Source: Antedon mediterranea (lineage: Eukaryota; Echinodermata; Crinoidea; Comatulida; Antedonidae). From it: a stretch of DNA of 64,000 nt. Below, piece after piece: positions 9,362-20,101 of this stretch; position 1 is the first letter of the stretch; every line of letters starts with the position of its first letter. Both the position numbers and the translations under genes were made by a program. The stretch covers positions 13,119,001-13,183,000 of the forward strand of contig NC_092680.1 of NCBI RefSeq assembly GCF_964355755.1, written 5' to 3'. The notes under the pieces are model-generated. The model was not told the origin of the DNA and ran no database searches. It worked only from the letters and a program-made list of their open reading frames with translations.

Positions 9362-11703
9362 CAATTCAATTCAATTCAAATAAACATTTATTTCTTTCAT
9401 TCATATTTGAGTAAAAAACATTATAATTTCTGATATTTTATAAATAAATATTTTTTTTTTAGAGATATAATACAGTAAATCATAATGTATAAAAAGATGA
9501 TTCAGTTATATACAAAATGAAAGAGGCAAAAAAAACCCAAGAAAGTATCGATCAATTGGAAAAAAAAAAAAATCCAATTGAAACTTGTATGTTGGGAAGC
9601 CATGTAAGAAGATTACATACTTATATATATAAATTTAAACATATAAATACACAAACACATATAGATCAACAGACACACGCACACACGCACCAACAGTAAA
9701 GGAAGCAATTTCGAAAAAGTTTCTAAAGTTGAAAAAAATATTACAAAATAGAGAAAACAATTAGTTATAATTTGAAATAAGATATTCTTTAAGTTTAAAA
9801 GAGAACATTTTGCTAGAAGACGATGATGAAATTTCGGGAGGTAGATTATTGAATAGTTTAGAACCACTATAGCGAATGTTATGTTTCATTTTAGTTAGTT
9901 TAGGTTGAGGAAGATGAAGGTCCCGTGATGCTCTTGTGTTATACGAATGGATTTCAGAGTTAGTTAAAAAATTACAGGAAAAGTTAGAAGGCAGTTTGGA
10001 ATTAATATGTTCATAAACGAAAATGCATTGTTGGAGTTTATTAATATCGTGCACAGTTAAGAGTTTAAGGTTATAAAAAAGGATATTAGTATGAGCAAGA
10101 CGTGAGTTACCCGAGATAAGACGAACAGCTTTCTTTTGAAGGACGTGTATTTTATTAAGATTTGAAGGGTAATTATTGGCCCATACAATGTTACAGTAAC
10201 TAATAAAAGGCAGAATAAAGGAACAGTAAATATTGCGTAAAATTTATGACGGTAAAAAGGAAGACAGACGATAAAGTATGCCAATGTTTTTAGAAATTTT
10301 AAATTCAATTTCTTTTATATGATTTTTAAAATTTAGCTCTTGGTCAATTAAAACACCTAGAAATTTGGTTTGCTTAACATGGGGAATTACTTGATCACCA
10401 ATCAGAATTTTATGAGACTCGTCGGTCAGTTTTTGATGACGTATTCCAAACAACATAAAGTTGCATTTACTTAGGTTTATTGAAAGTTTATTCACATTAA
10501 AATAATCGTTAATATTAATTAATTCTTGGTTAAAAGTATGAAAAATTGATTGAAAGTTAACACTTTTAAAAAATAAAGTCGTGTCATCTGCATAAAGATA
10601 AAAGGTAAGGATATCTGAGGCGTTTGGTAAATCATTGATGTAAATTAGAAATAAAAGAGGGCCAAGCAAGGACCCTTGGGGAACACCACAGGTAATGGGC
10701 TTAAGATCAGAGGTATGATTGTTAACAGAAGTACATTGAAATCTATTTGATAAGTAATTGTTTAAAAGATTAAGAGCAACACCACGGATACCATAATTTG
10801 AAAGTTTAGTAATCAGAATATGATGGTCAATAGTATCAAAAGCTTTCGACAGGTCAATAAACAAGCCAGAGGGAAAAGAATTGTTTTGAATTGCATCAAT
10901 AATGTTGTTGGTTAAATCAATTAGCGCAAAAGACGTAGAATAGTTTTTCCTAAATCCGAATTGTTTATTATAAAGAATATTGTGCTTGCTTATAAAATCA
11001 TAGACGCGGTTATAAATAATCTTTTCAAGAATCTTTGAAAAAAAGGGAAGGATGGAGATTGGACGATAGTTATTTGGATCGGACTTGCTACCTTTCTTGA
11101 AAATTGGAATAACTTTACCAATTTTTAGGGAGTTGGGAAAAACACCAGATGTAAGAGATAAATTAAAAATGTAAGTGAGAGGAGAGAGAATAGTGTCAAT
11201 GGATTTTTTAATAACTTTAGCACAAATGTCATCGATGCCAGAGGCCTTGTTGCTTTTAAATGAATTTGTGATTTTGTGCACTTCTTGTTCGGTTACAGGT
11301 GAAAGAAAAATTGAGTTAGGAATAGGGGGATGTAAGAAGTGATGAAAAGTTTTATCAGAGTCATTGTTTATTTTTCCAGCAAGGTTGGGTCCAATATTTG
11401 TAAAGTGGTCATTGAATAGGTTTGCTACTATTAAAGGTTCTTTTATTAATTTTCCATCAGCTAAAAGTTCAATATCGGCAGGTGCATTTTTATTTGACTT
11501 AAGAAGAGAATTGATGACACGCCAGGTGGCCTTGATATTGAACTTAAGCTTAGTAAAAGTTTCACAAAAGTAATCCAATTTAGCAGTTTTTAAAACGTTG
11601 TTTAATTTATTTCGATAACGCTTATATTTGGATATATTAGAGAGTGTTGGATGGCGTAGACTTTTAGAATAAAGTTTCTGTTTGTACAAAATCGAGGTCA
11701 AAA
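9362..11703 (-). mobile_element. 5'-truncated CR1/L2-like non-LTR retrotransposon (LINE) with reverse transcriptase
   Basis: The minus-strand frame 11701-10244 (485 codons) holds a nearly complete reverse transcriptase: ASGIDDICAKVIK, IPIFKKGSKSDPNNYRPIS, FGFRKNYSTSFAL, LFIDLSKAFDTIDH, GVPQGSLLGPLLFLIYINDL, and catalytic FYLYADDTTLFF. A single in-frame TAA (10246-10244) stops it just after RLSSFLPS. The same frame then continues through ILRNIYCSFILPFISYCN and HNIRYSGSKLFNNLPPEISS to 9761, the normal C-terminal domain of such ORF2 proteins. No endonuclease or ORF1 is present, as the frame runs straight into the 5' junction. The 3' end has TTGAATTGAATTGAATT repeats. It is inserted in a repeat whose uninterrupted version is seen at about 12434-12540. 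The motif set fits the CR1/L2 group; the clade is not certain. Confidence 0.9.
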
Positions 11704-12029
11704 ATGTGGGTTACACAAAGTTTTTTAATCCATTTAAACATTTTAATAAATATGGTAATAAGCACAAAGCAAAATAAACATGTGTAAAAGTCATAATTAC
11801 CGATTACACAAAATAAGTATTTAAAAAATAATATATACTGTGTACTGTATATCATATTGCGTATACAGTACTTTTCAGCATAAAGTTTTAAAAAAAATGT
11901 TGGGGACCTTCTGCGTGTTAAGCAAACGTGATAACCACTACGCCAAGATTCCGCATATAACTACATGACGCTGTGGTGTGTGTCACACATTGTGGCTTCT
12001 TAATTAAACAAATTAATTAACAAACAAAC
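11704..12029. repeat. Direct repeat block, first copy, with tRNA-Val-like remnant
   Basis: About 320 bp starting ATGTGGGTTACACAAAG closely match 12522-12873. Inside, at about 11905-11955 on the minus strand, is a tRNA-Val-like remnant (GCGTTAACACGCA region) that has lost its T arm. The block ends in AATTAACAAACAAACAAG, where the first CRE-rich array unit begins. Confidence 0.75.
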
Positions 12030-12369
12030 AAGCACGAATGTGCAATACTCGGGTACAGCGAAAGAAGCTGTAATGACGTCATAATACCGGATGTAACGTC
12101 ACATACACATCAATAACCGCGCTACTAAATACGGTTATACGGTACCATCTTCGAGACGTGATATGGCTGCATCCGGTTTGAAATTAAAAAATCCGGCTCT
12201 ATAGCTTAGAGGACATGTCCCTGTAGTATATTCATGCTAAATCCGAGCTCAATACTACAACGAATGAGGGAGGAGTAGTACTTTATAAATCGCACTTTTT
12301 GCTCAATAGTGTCCGGATGGAAGAAGAAGAGGAAAAGATGAGAGAGTAGACTCAGGTACCCCGAGTAAT
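12030..12369. repeat. Array unit 1 (~330-bp CRE-containing repeat)
   Basis: It starts AAGCACGAATGTGC and ends GGTACCCCGAGTA. It carries TGACGTCA once exactly and a second, similar site. It is separated from units 2-6 by a second copy of the flanking block, showing that block and unit were duplicated together. Confidence 0.8.
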
Positions 12370-12433
12370 AAAACGAGATATACTCTATATCATATTACGT
12401 ATACAGTATATTTCACCATAAAGTTAAAGAAAA

Positions 12434-12507
12434 ATAGGTTTCGCCAGGGCTCGAACCGGTACCTTCTGCGTGTTAAGCAGACTTGACAACCACTACACTA
12501 CGAAACT
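12434..12507 (-). pseudogene. tRNA-Val(AAC)-like pseudogene
   Basis: The minus strand reads AGTTTCGTAGTGTAGTGG, then an anticodon arm TCTGC-TTAACAC-GCAGA whose loop places AAC (valine) at the anticodon, then GGTTCGAGCC as a B box and CGAAACC closing the acceptor stem against GTTTCG. The A box matches consensus. The T stem has mismatches, so it is probably a pseudogene or the head of a SINE rather than a working tRNA gene. Confidence 0.65.
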
Positions 12508-12521
12508 TCTTACACTAAATA

Positions 12522-12873
12522 TGTGGGTTACACAAAGTTTTTTAATCCATTTAAATTACAAATAAATATGGTAATAAGCACAAAGCAAAATAAACATGTG
12601 TAAAAGTGATAATTACCGATTACACAAAATAAGTATTTTAAAAAATAATAAAAATAAGATATACTGTGTATAATTATCATATTGCGTATACAGTACGGTA
12701 CTTTTCACCATAAAGTTTTTAAAAAACGGTTTCGCCCGGGCTCGAACCAGGTACCTTCTGCGTGTTAAGCAAACGTGATAACCACAACGCCAAGAAGCCG
12801 CATATAACTACATAACGCTGTGGTGTGTGTCACACATTGTGGCTTCTTAATTAAACAAATTTAATTAACAAAA
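12522..12873. repeat. Direct repeat block, second copy
   Basis: This matches 11704-12029 from ATGTGGGTTACACAAAG onward, including AATAAGCACAAAGCAAAATA and GTGTGTGTCACACATTGTGG. It contains the best preserved tRNA-Val-like sequence and leads directly into array unit 2. Confidence 0.75.
12726..12797 (-). pseudogene. tRNA-Val(AAC)-like sequence, best preserved copy
   Basis: The minus strand has A box TGGCGTTGTGG, anticodon arm TTTGC-TTAACAC-GCAGA with an AAC anticodon, T arm CCTGG-TTCGAGC-CCGGG fully paired, and CGAAACC at the 3' side of the acceptor stem. The 5' acceptor strand GGCTTCT pairs imperfectly. No CCA is encoded, as is normal for eukaryotic genes. The acceptor mismatches argue for a pseudogene or tRNA-derived repeat. 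Confidence 0.6.
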
Positions 12874-14566
12874 AAGCACGAATGTGCAATACTCGGGGTC
12901 AGCGAAAGAAGCTGTAATGACGTCATATGACCGGATGTAACGTCACATACACATCAATAACCGCGCTACCAAATACGGCTATACGGTACCTTCCATCTTC
13001 GAGACGTGATATGGCTGCATCCGGTTTGAAATTTAAAAATCCGGCTCTATAGCTTTGAGGACATGTCCCTGTAGTATATTCATGCTAAATCCGAGCTCAA
13101 TACTACAACGAATAAGGGAGGAGTAGTACTTTAAAAATCGCACTTTTTGCTCAATAGTGTCCAGATGGAGAAAATGAGTAAGTCCTAGACTCGGGTACCC
13201 CGAGTAAAAAGCACGAATGTGCGATACTCGGGGTACAGCAAATGAAGCTGTAATGACGTCATAAGACGGGATGTGACGTCACATACACATCAATAACCTA
13301 CCAAATACGGCTATATGGTACCATCTTCGAGACGTCATATGGCTGCATTCGGTTTGAAAATTAAAAATCCGGCTCTATAGCTTTGAGGACATGTCCCTGT
13401 AGTATATTCATGCCAAATCCCAGCTCCATACTACAACGAATACGGGAGGAGTAATAGTATATTCATGCCAAATCCCAGCTCCATACTACAACGAATACGG
13501 GAGGAGTAGTAGGCCCTACTTTAAAAATCGCACTTTTTACTCAATAGTGTCCAGATGGAGGAAGAAGAAGAGAAAATGAGTAAAGTCCTAGACTCGGGTA
13601 CCCCGAGTAAAAAAGCACGAATGTGCGATACTCGGTGTACAGCAAATGAAGCTGTAATGACTTCATAAGACGGGATGTGACGTCACATACACATCAATAA
13701 CCTACCAAATACGGCTATATGGTACCATCTTCGAGACGTCATATGGCTGCATTCGGTTTGAAAATTAAAAATCCGGCTCTATAGCTTTGAGGACATGTCC
13801 CTGTAGTATATTCATGCCAAATCCCAGCTCAATAACTACATACAACGAGTACCCCGAGTAAAAAGCACGAATGTGCGATACTCGGGGTACAGCAAATGAA
13901 GCTGTAATGACGTCATAAGACGGGATGTGACGTCACATAAACATCAATAACCTACCAAATACGGCTATATGGTACCATCTTCGAGACGTCATGTCATATG
14001 GCTGCATTCGGTTTGAAAATTAAAAATCCGGCTCTATAGCAGCTTTGAGGACATGTCCCTGTAGTATATTCATGCCAAATCCCAGCTCAATAACTACATA
14101 GGGGCCTACAACGAATACGGGAGGAGTAGTAGGCCTTCTTTAAAAATCGCACTTTTTACTCAATAGTGTCTAGATGGAAGAAGAAGAGGAGAAAATGAGT
14201 AAGTCCTAGACTCGGGTACCCCGAGTAAAAAAGCACGAATGTGCGATACTCGGGGTACAGCAAATGAAGCTGTAATGACGTCATAAGACGGAATGTGACG
14301 TCACATACACATCAATAACCTACCAAATACGGCTATTATGGTATCATCTTCGAGACGTCATGTGGCTGCATCCGGTTTGAAATTTAAAAATCCGGCTCTA
14401 TAGCTTTAAGGACATGTCCATGTAGTATATTCATGCCAAATCCCAGCTCAATACTACACCGAATAAGGGAGGAGTAGTACTTTATAAATCGCACTTTTTA
14501 CTCAATAGTGTCCAGATGGAGGAGGAGGAGAAATAAGTAAGTCCTAGACTCGGATACCCCGAGTAA
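12874..14566. repeat. Tandem array, units 2-6, ~330-bp CRE-containing repeat
   Basis: Five head-to-tail units start near 12874, 13209, 13612, 13862 and 14229. Each begins with a small hairpin (GCAC-GAAT-GTGC) and TACTCGGGGTAC, and ends with the inverse GTACCCCGAGTA, so each unit looks like a miniature element with 12-bp inverted ends. Most units carry two TGACGTCA palindromes about 16 bp apart near the start, then GGTACCATCTTCGAGACGT. Unit 3 has an internal ~54-bp duplication (about 13390-13505). Unit 4 lacks about 100 bp of its 3' part. No coding sequence is apparent. Confidence 0.85.
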
Positions 14567-15890
14567 ACAGTAATATGCGTAAAAGATGTAGATCCTGGCT
14601 GTATTAAGTTGAAGGCATAACTTGATCAAACACTTGATTGAAGAAACATTTTAAAATATAGCATTATAAATATCACAATAGTATAGGTAATAGGCCTAAT
14701 GATATCGGTGATGATACATAAGATAGTAGATACACTCATGGCCTATAGCGTGTTTAAGCAGGCTCTCAATCGTGCTCTTAATTGAATCAAAAGTGTGTAC
14801 GCTATTGTTCGTACTGTTTTGAATTACTTTTAAAATATAATCTGACAATACACACTTAATGCCGAATGTAAATTAGCTTTTGTGGAAAGCACCGGTCATA
14901 GGCGAGCCGGACATAGCGACCGTGTTGTCGTTAAGCTTAGTCAAGAATGCCGTTTTAGCATTCAGAAGAAAATCACAGTCACTAATGAACGTAACAGACA
15001 TATTATATTCGTGTCATTTAGATTCACAAAACTGGTTAAACTTCAGAAACTTGAACTTTGTTGCTGAAACATAATGCACTAAACAAAAGAACAATAGCAG
15101 CAATATTTTAACACATTAGCACACACTCAATAAATGGGAAACCCCTATTTTCCCATCTTTTTATAATGGTATAGTCCATACAAGTCGAGGTGGCCGAAAA
15201 CGGCACCTGATTCCAATACTTGATATGGAAGATTTGTTGTTAGTAAGTACTCAAAATGACATTATGAATCTCTGGTCATATAACAAAATATAGAGTAAAG
15301 TTGTTTAAAATGATCAAGCGAAGCCATTTTTTGTTTGCTGGAATGGACGTTTGTGAACTTGTGAATAATTTAAATTCTGAATCTAAAAAGCTCAAGTTCA
15401 ATTATCGGAGACTGATGAGGAGAATGAAATCCCCACACAGACACTATTATTATATAGGTTACATATTTTCTTTTCTTGCATCCCTCCTCCATCCCGTCTC
15501 CTTCGCATCTGTATTATGATTAGAGTCTGATTCAATAAAAAGATTCGATGAGAGAAAAATATGTCATTTATTGATACCGAGTAGCCTATGAGAACTCAAA
15601 CTGAACGGTGTGCTTATAATCAAAGTTGGGGATAAGTTTAACACGATATATACCGTAGCCGATCTAGACACATAATATAACTCTGGCAATCGGTGCAAAG
15701 TTCATTTTTTATTAAGTAGCTAAACATAAACATTCCTCTATGTTATAACATTCGATAATGGCCTACCATATAATTATCTGAGGACCACACATACATGTTA
15801 GGCTGGAACTTTCGTCTATGTTATACCATAGTTTATTAATGTGTTAGGACCACACAGAACATGTTAAGTTTGGAATATAAATGATTTGAT
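14567..15890. other. Intergenic upstream of sialyltransferase copy 2; no gene recognised
   Basis: Two overlapping frames of 60-65 codons near 14880-15075 and one of 72 codons at 15301-15519 are open but match no family I know and lack clear splice context. A GGGAAA...TTTCCC hairpin lies at about 15136-15160. The missing first exon of sialyltransferase copy 2 could lie in this stretch. Confidence 0.4.
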
Positions 15891-15898
15891 TGAAAGTC

Positions 15899-16210
15899 TT
15901 AGCGCGCAAAAACCAAGACTAGCATGTTATAATACTGGTAAGTATTTAAGTAGCATAACATATTGTTGATATAAGTTTGCGGTACACCACGTATATTAGT
16001 TCTGAAAAGAACTGTTGAGTTTCTCGACGTTTCGATCAATATACTTTGAGGACGATCATGCAAACCTTCAAACAATATATAGCATAAAGTATGAATGAAT
16101 AGCACAGGTTGATGTGTGAATACCCTCCAAAGTTGAGGCGTAAGTCCAGTTGGGTATGAATGAAGATGACCGCACGGTGTAAGTGCGAATACGCCTTTTA
16201 ATTTGTCCAT
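15899..16210 (-). mobile_element. Repeat with Penelope-like terminal motif
   Basis: The minus strand contains TTGATCGAAACGTCGAGAAA followed by AACAGTTCTTTTCAGAACTA, a layout I associate with ends of Penelope-like elements. A related segment (TTCTGAAAAGAACTGTTGAAC on the plus strand) occurs at 29313-29335. A 103-codon minus frame covers the region but shows no known domain and is probably part of the repeat. Confidence 0.35.
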
Positions 16211-16554
16211 TCCATTTTGGGTTGGAAATCAAACAATAGCTATTGTTAGTAGTGATACAACATTCACTGTCACCTGTTTACGACTCGACATAATGTAATT
16301 GTACGAAATCTTGACGGAATTATATCTTGAGCGTAGCCTATATTATATTACAGGTATGAATTGCAGCTTCCAAGTCTTCCGCCACTATTACTACAAGTTC
16401 TAACGATATTGTGTTTAGGTAATTTTTTTTTATTAGTATTCCGATAGCATAAGTACTGTAGCATTGTGTATAATCTTGCATAGTATTAAAGACTAATGCA
16501 CGGTTAGTCGAGCTTACCATATAAACCGTTAGCAACCATAACTTCCTTTTTCAG

Positions 16555-18637
16555 ATTGAACTATTGGACTTGCAGTGCAATATTCATAACTAAAGATGAA
16601 CATCGTTTGGCTTATTGTAGTGTTCTAACTTGCGTGTACGGATTGGGTATCCTCTCGATGTATGCGTTTTATTTTACCCACGGAATAAACCTGAACGTAA
16701 ATTATTTACCCAGATCAACCTTAAAAAATGTCAGTAATCGTATATATCGTACGAGTCAAGAAACACATTCTTCGTATGAACATTTGTAAGTATTTTAAAC
16801 AAAATAATAAGAATCCAGACAGCTACCATGTGACGTCTACACGACCTACGACCCATTCACCTAACACAATTATGAAGCTGGAGAGAGTGCAAATGGGGAA
16901 ATGACAATGTTTCTATACGTACCAGCTATATCGTTATCCCTGTATTTATTTATTTTATTATATTGATATAGCGTGACGTTCAAAGAAAGGGTTTACAAAT
17001 TACTGAAAGACCATATTGATGTCAGAAATGTGACCAAGTTAAGGTAATTGAAAACAATCATCATTATCTTGTATTGCATACTGTATATTTGTAGATAATA
17101 TTCCTGATTGCAACCTGTAGCAATAGTATAATTTGCTAATTTTATATTTTCTAGTGTATCGTTACAGAAATTTTCTCCAAACAACACTGTTCTATTTTAT
17201 GACAAACCAGTTGATTATAACAACAAAACGAAGATAGTCTTGGCAAGAAAGAACCCGAGCCGAAAGAAAACGATCGGTTCCTACGACACATGCGCAATTT
17301 TGGGAAACGCTGGGATACTAACAGATAGCCATTGTGGAAAAGAAATTGATGCTCATGACTTTGTATTGAGATCCAATTTGGCGCCGACTGTAGGTTATAC
17401 AAATGACGTCGGAAATAAAACTAATCTGACTACACTAAATAGTGATATGTGCGGTTACATAGCCAAGTGTTTAAAACGTGACAAACTGAGATGTAAAGAT
17501 AAAGTTTACAAATTAATGAAATCTTTAGATGGTACTTTTGTGTGGTTTTCCAAATATGGTGTGGTATCATCTTCTAAATATATTGCCTTCACACAGGCAA
17601 TTATGAACTACAAATTGAAGACTGAAGTTACGTATCCAGGATTTGGTTTGCCAAAACTCGTATCAAGGTAGGTTTTGTTTCATGTTAATACTATTTAGGC
17701 ATACAGCCTGTTTTTGTGCCTCCGATCGTCATGATGAGCCATGCTGTGTTAAATTATTCCCCTACAATCCTATTCAAAGCTAGATTTGGATCTCTTTTTT
17801 TTTTTTCACAAAACTAAATATTTGTTTTGCTTTTTTTTTATTCAAAACAGAACCACAATGCAAAACAGGTTTTCTTTTACCCGATTGTGTAATCCTATAA
17901 AAAAAGATGTTGATAAATAAATATATAAATAAAAAATTGTTATTAAGTAATTCATGTTATAATGTGGACTGCTGTCTTTCTGAACACTATTTGCTACTTT
18001 TTTAGGGAAGTTGTGATTCTTTCTGAGGAGTTGAGCTTTTTTTTGTGAGACTGAAGTTTTGCTACTAAAAAAAAAAGTGGAATTGTGCTTTTTTTGTAGG
18101 AGTTGTGCTGTTTTTCTGATGAGTTTTGCTACTTTATGAGGAGTTGTGCCTCTTTCTGAGAAATTGAGCTTTTTTTCTGACGTTTTCTTACTATTATTTA
18201 TTTTTTGTTTGCTTAAGTTGACTTAAAGACACTATATATACTGTAATAATTTTTAAAATACTGTATTTTGGATTATAAGTGATGATGTGATTTTCCAACA
18301 TTTTTCAAGATCTATAAATGGTTCCGTTTTCTATATCTCATTAACTTAATGTTTATTTTTATTGATGTTTTTCAGATATTGGAAAGTTAATAGTCCATCA
18401 AGCGGTCTTGTCTTGTACACAATAGCGAGTACTTTCTGTAGAAAAATTTCGATGTATGGTTTCTATCCATTCTATACAAAAGACGATGGAACTCCTGTAT
18501 TTCATCATTATTACGATAACAAAACAACATTGAATTATACACAAAATCGGCACAATATGCCTAATGAATTTAAGTTGTTTTTAGACCTCAATCGGACTGG
18601 TCATTTAAGATTAGTAACAGATCATTGTATCCAATAA
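16555..18637 (+). CDS. Alpha-2,8-sialyltransferase-like (ST8Sia family), copy 2, nearly complete
   Basis: Exons 16555-16785, 16972-17043, 17155-17667 and 18376-18637 join in phase to give 358 residues plus TAA. The last three have the same lengths (72, 513, 262 nt) and phases as copy 1. The first exon follows TTTTTCAG and encodes the hydrophobic YCSVLTCVYGLGILSMYAFY (about residues 20-39), a typical type II signal anchor for a Golgi enzyme. No in-frame ATG precedes it in this exon, so the start codon must be in an unseen small upstream exon. Motif L starts near residue 147 (CAILGNAGIL), motif S near 280, HHYYDN near 314 and HNMPNEF near 331, all with the conserved residues. Coding differences from copy 1 are scattered (e.g. 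NSDMCG for NGATCG), introns far more so, which suggests purifying selection. Predicted role: CMP-sialic acid-dependent sialylation in the Golgi; the linkage is unknown. Confidence 0.92.
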
Positions 18638-19750
18638 TCTTACCGTCATGATTTGGTGTAAATTAAATTTTATATTTATGGGAATATTGATTGCGTTATT
18701 TGAATGATTAAATTTTATATTGCTTATGTCATTTATTTTAATATATTAAAAGTCAAATACGTTTTATATTTTCAAAACGTGAAAGAAAAAAAAAGAGTAG
18801 ACGAGATGACAATATTTTTTTTTATTTTTGGTGAAGGATAAATGGACTATGTTTTTTTATTATCTTATGATGGTACCGTTATTTTTATTTTAGAATAACA
18901 TGCATTTCATTAATTTCATTTATTTTGTCTCAGGAGATATATATATATAAAAATAATAGAGAGAGACAGGATTCCCAAAAGCGAACTGAATCAAAATCAA
19001 GTGGGTCTCCAAAATCAATCTACAAAATCCATTCATGGAATATATTTATGTAAATTTGATATTTTTTTCTTCTTTTTCTGAGTTGAGTATAAGGAATTTC
19101 GCGTTTGCCCCCTATGTTGTTTTCTGTCGTCGTTAATGATGTATTGTGTTACAGTCGGCAAAGAGTAGAACTGCATCAAGCTCCTTAAATTGTATTTTCC
19201 ATCATCAAAACCTCGTTGTAAAGGATTACAAATTTGTTCTAAGGTTAAAGTAATTAATGATTTGGTTATTCGTTCCATAAATGATTCTCTCTGTGTATGT
19301 ATAGTATTTATTTCACGTAGGCTATATTATGTATTTTCTATTAATTCGTTAAGGGAGCCGTTAACGTTTGTAAAAAAAATAATTTTAGTAGTTCTACATC
19401 AGTTTTTAAAAGCTGAATTGTTTTGTAAGAAGAAGTGCTTAATTTTATTGATCTGCTTGATATTTAGGAAAGGTTTCTATAGGCCTGTCATTAAATTTGA
19501 AAATAAAAATAAAATACTGTATCCTTTCAAATGTAGGCCTATGTGTCATTATTTATAACGACGATGGTTGTACATTTGAATTTAAAAAGGGCTAGATAAA
19601 AAGTCAAACAAGATGTGTAGACCTAAATGTTTATTCAATAAATCAATTATTAGCATGAACAATTTTCAAAAATACAATTAAAAATAGAGCCCGAAAACTG
19701 AAGCACCCAACAACAGTTTACCATAATTATACCGCCGCCGTTTCCAAAGA
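18638..19750. other. 3' flank of sialyltransferase copy 2
   Basis: The first ~130 bp match the 3' flank of copy 1, including TTTATATTTATGGGAATATTG and a possible ATTAAA signal near 18706. The following ~0.95 kb has no counterpart after copy 1. It contains overlapping opposite-strand frames of 81 and 122 codons (19033-19558) that match nothing I recognise and are not supported as genes. Confidence 0.5.
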
Positions 19751-19852
19751 TTAAAATACTTGGGGAGAAATAGAGGGCGTACTTACTTTTGCAACGTCAA
19801 CAATGACAGTGGTGGTGGTGGTAGGTGGCATGGCTGGATGGATAAAGAAGGT

Positions 19853-20050
19853 AGGCCTAGCCTAGGCCCATACAGCATTATTAATATTCTATAATAAATA
19901 ATTATATTATTACTAATACAGTGATATTAGGCCTATACTGTAATTGGGTGGGAAATTATATATGATAGATAGGATTTCCTAGGTTATACTTAGCAAGCTA
20001 GGCCTAGCCTAGCCTGCTAGTTAGGCCTAGCCCTACTAGGCCTAGGCTAT
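19853..20050. repeat. Cluster of AGGCCTAG palindromes
   Basis: TAGGCCTAG and close variants occur many times in 200 bp. Similar clusters lie at 1065-1175 and 22655-22745. They look like a simple motif spread through this genome rather than a single element. Confidence 0.6.
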
Positions 20051-20101
20051 ATCTATTCCGTTTCTATCAATGACGATACTGCTGCTAGCCGTATCCTTGT
20101 T

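Noticed and set aside
10057-10308. Separate 83-codon minus-strand frame
   Set aside because: It is a shifted-frame shadow of the LINE ORF2 C-terminal domain, which reads through here in the main frame.
11364-11573. Plus-strand frame inside the LINE
   Set aside because: Antisense shadow of the reverse transcriptase.
12726-12797. Functional tRNA-Val gene
   Set aside because: Anticodon and T arms fold, but the acceptor stem has mismatches and decayed siblings lie in the same duplicated repeat. Kept as a pseudogene-like feature.
17151-17402. Minus-strand frame of 83 codons
   Set aside because: Antisense to the motif L exon of sialyltransferase copy 2.
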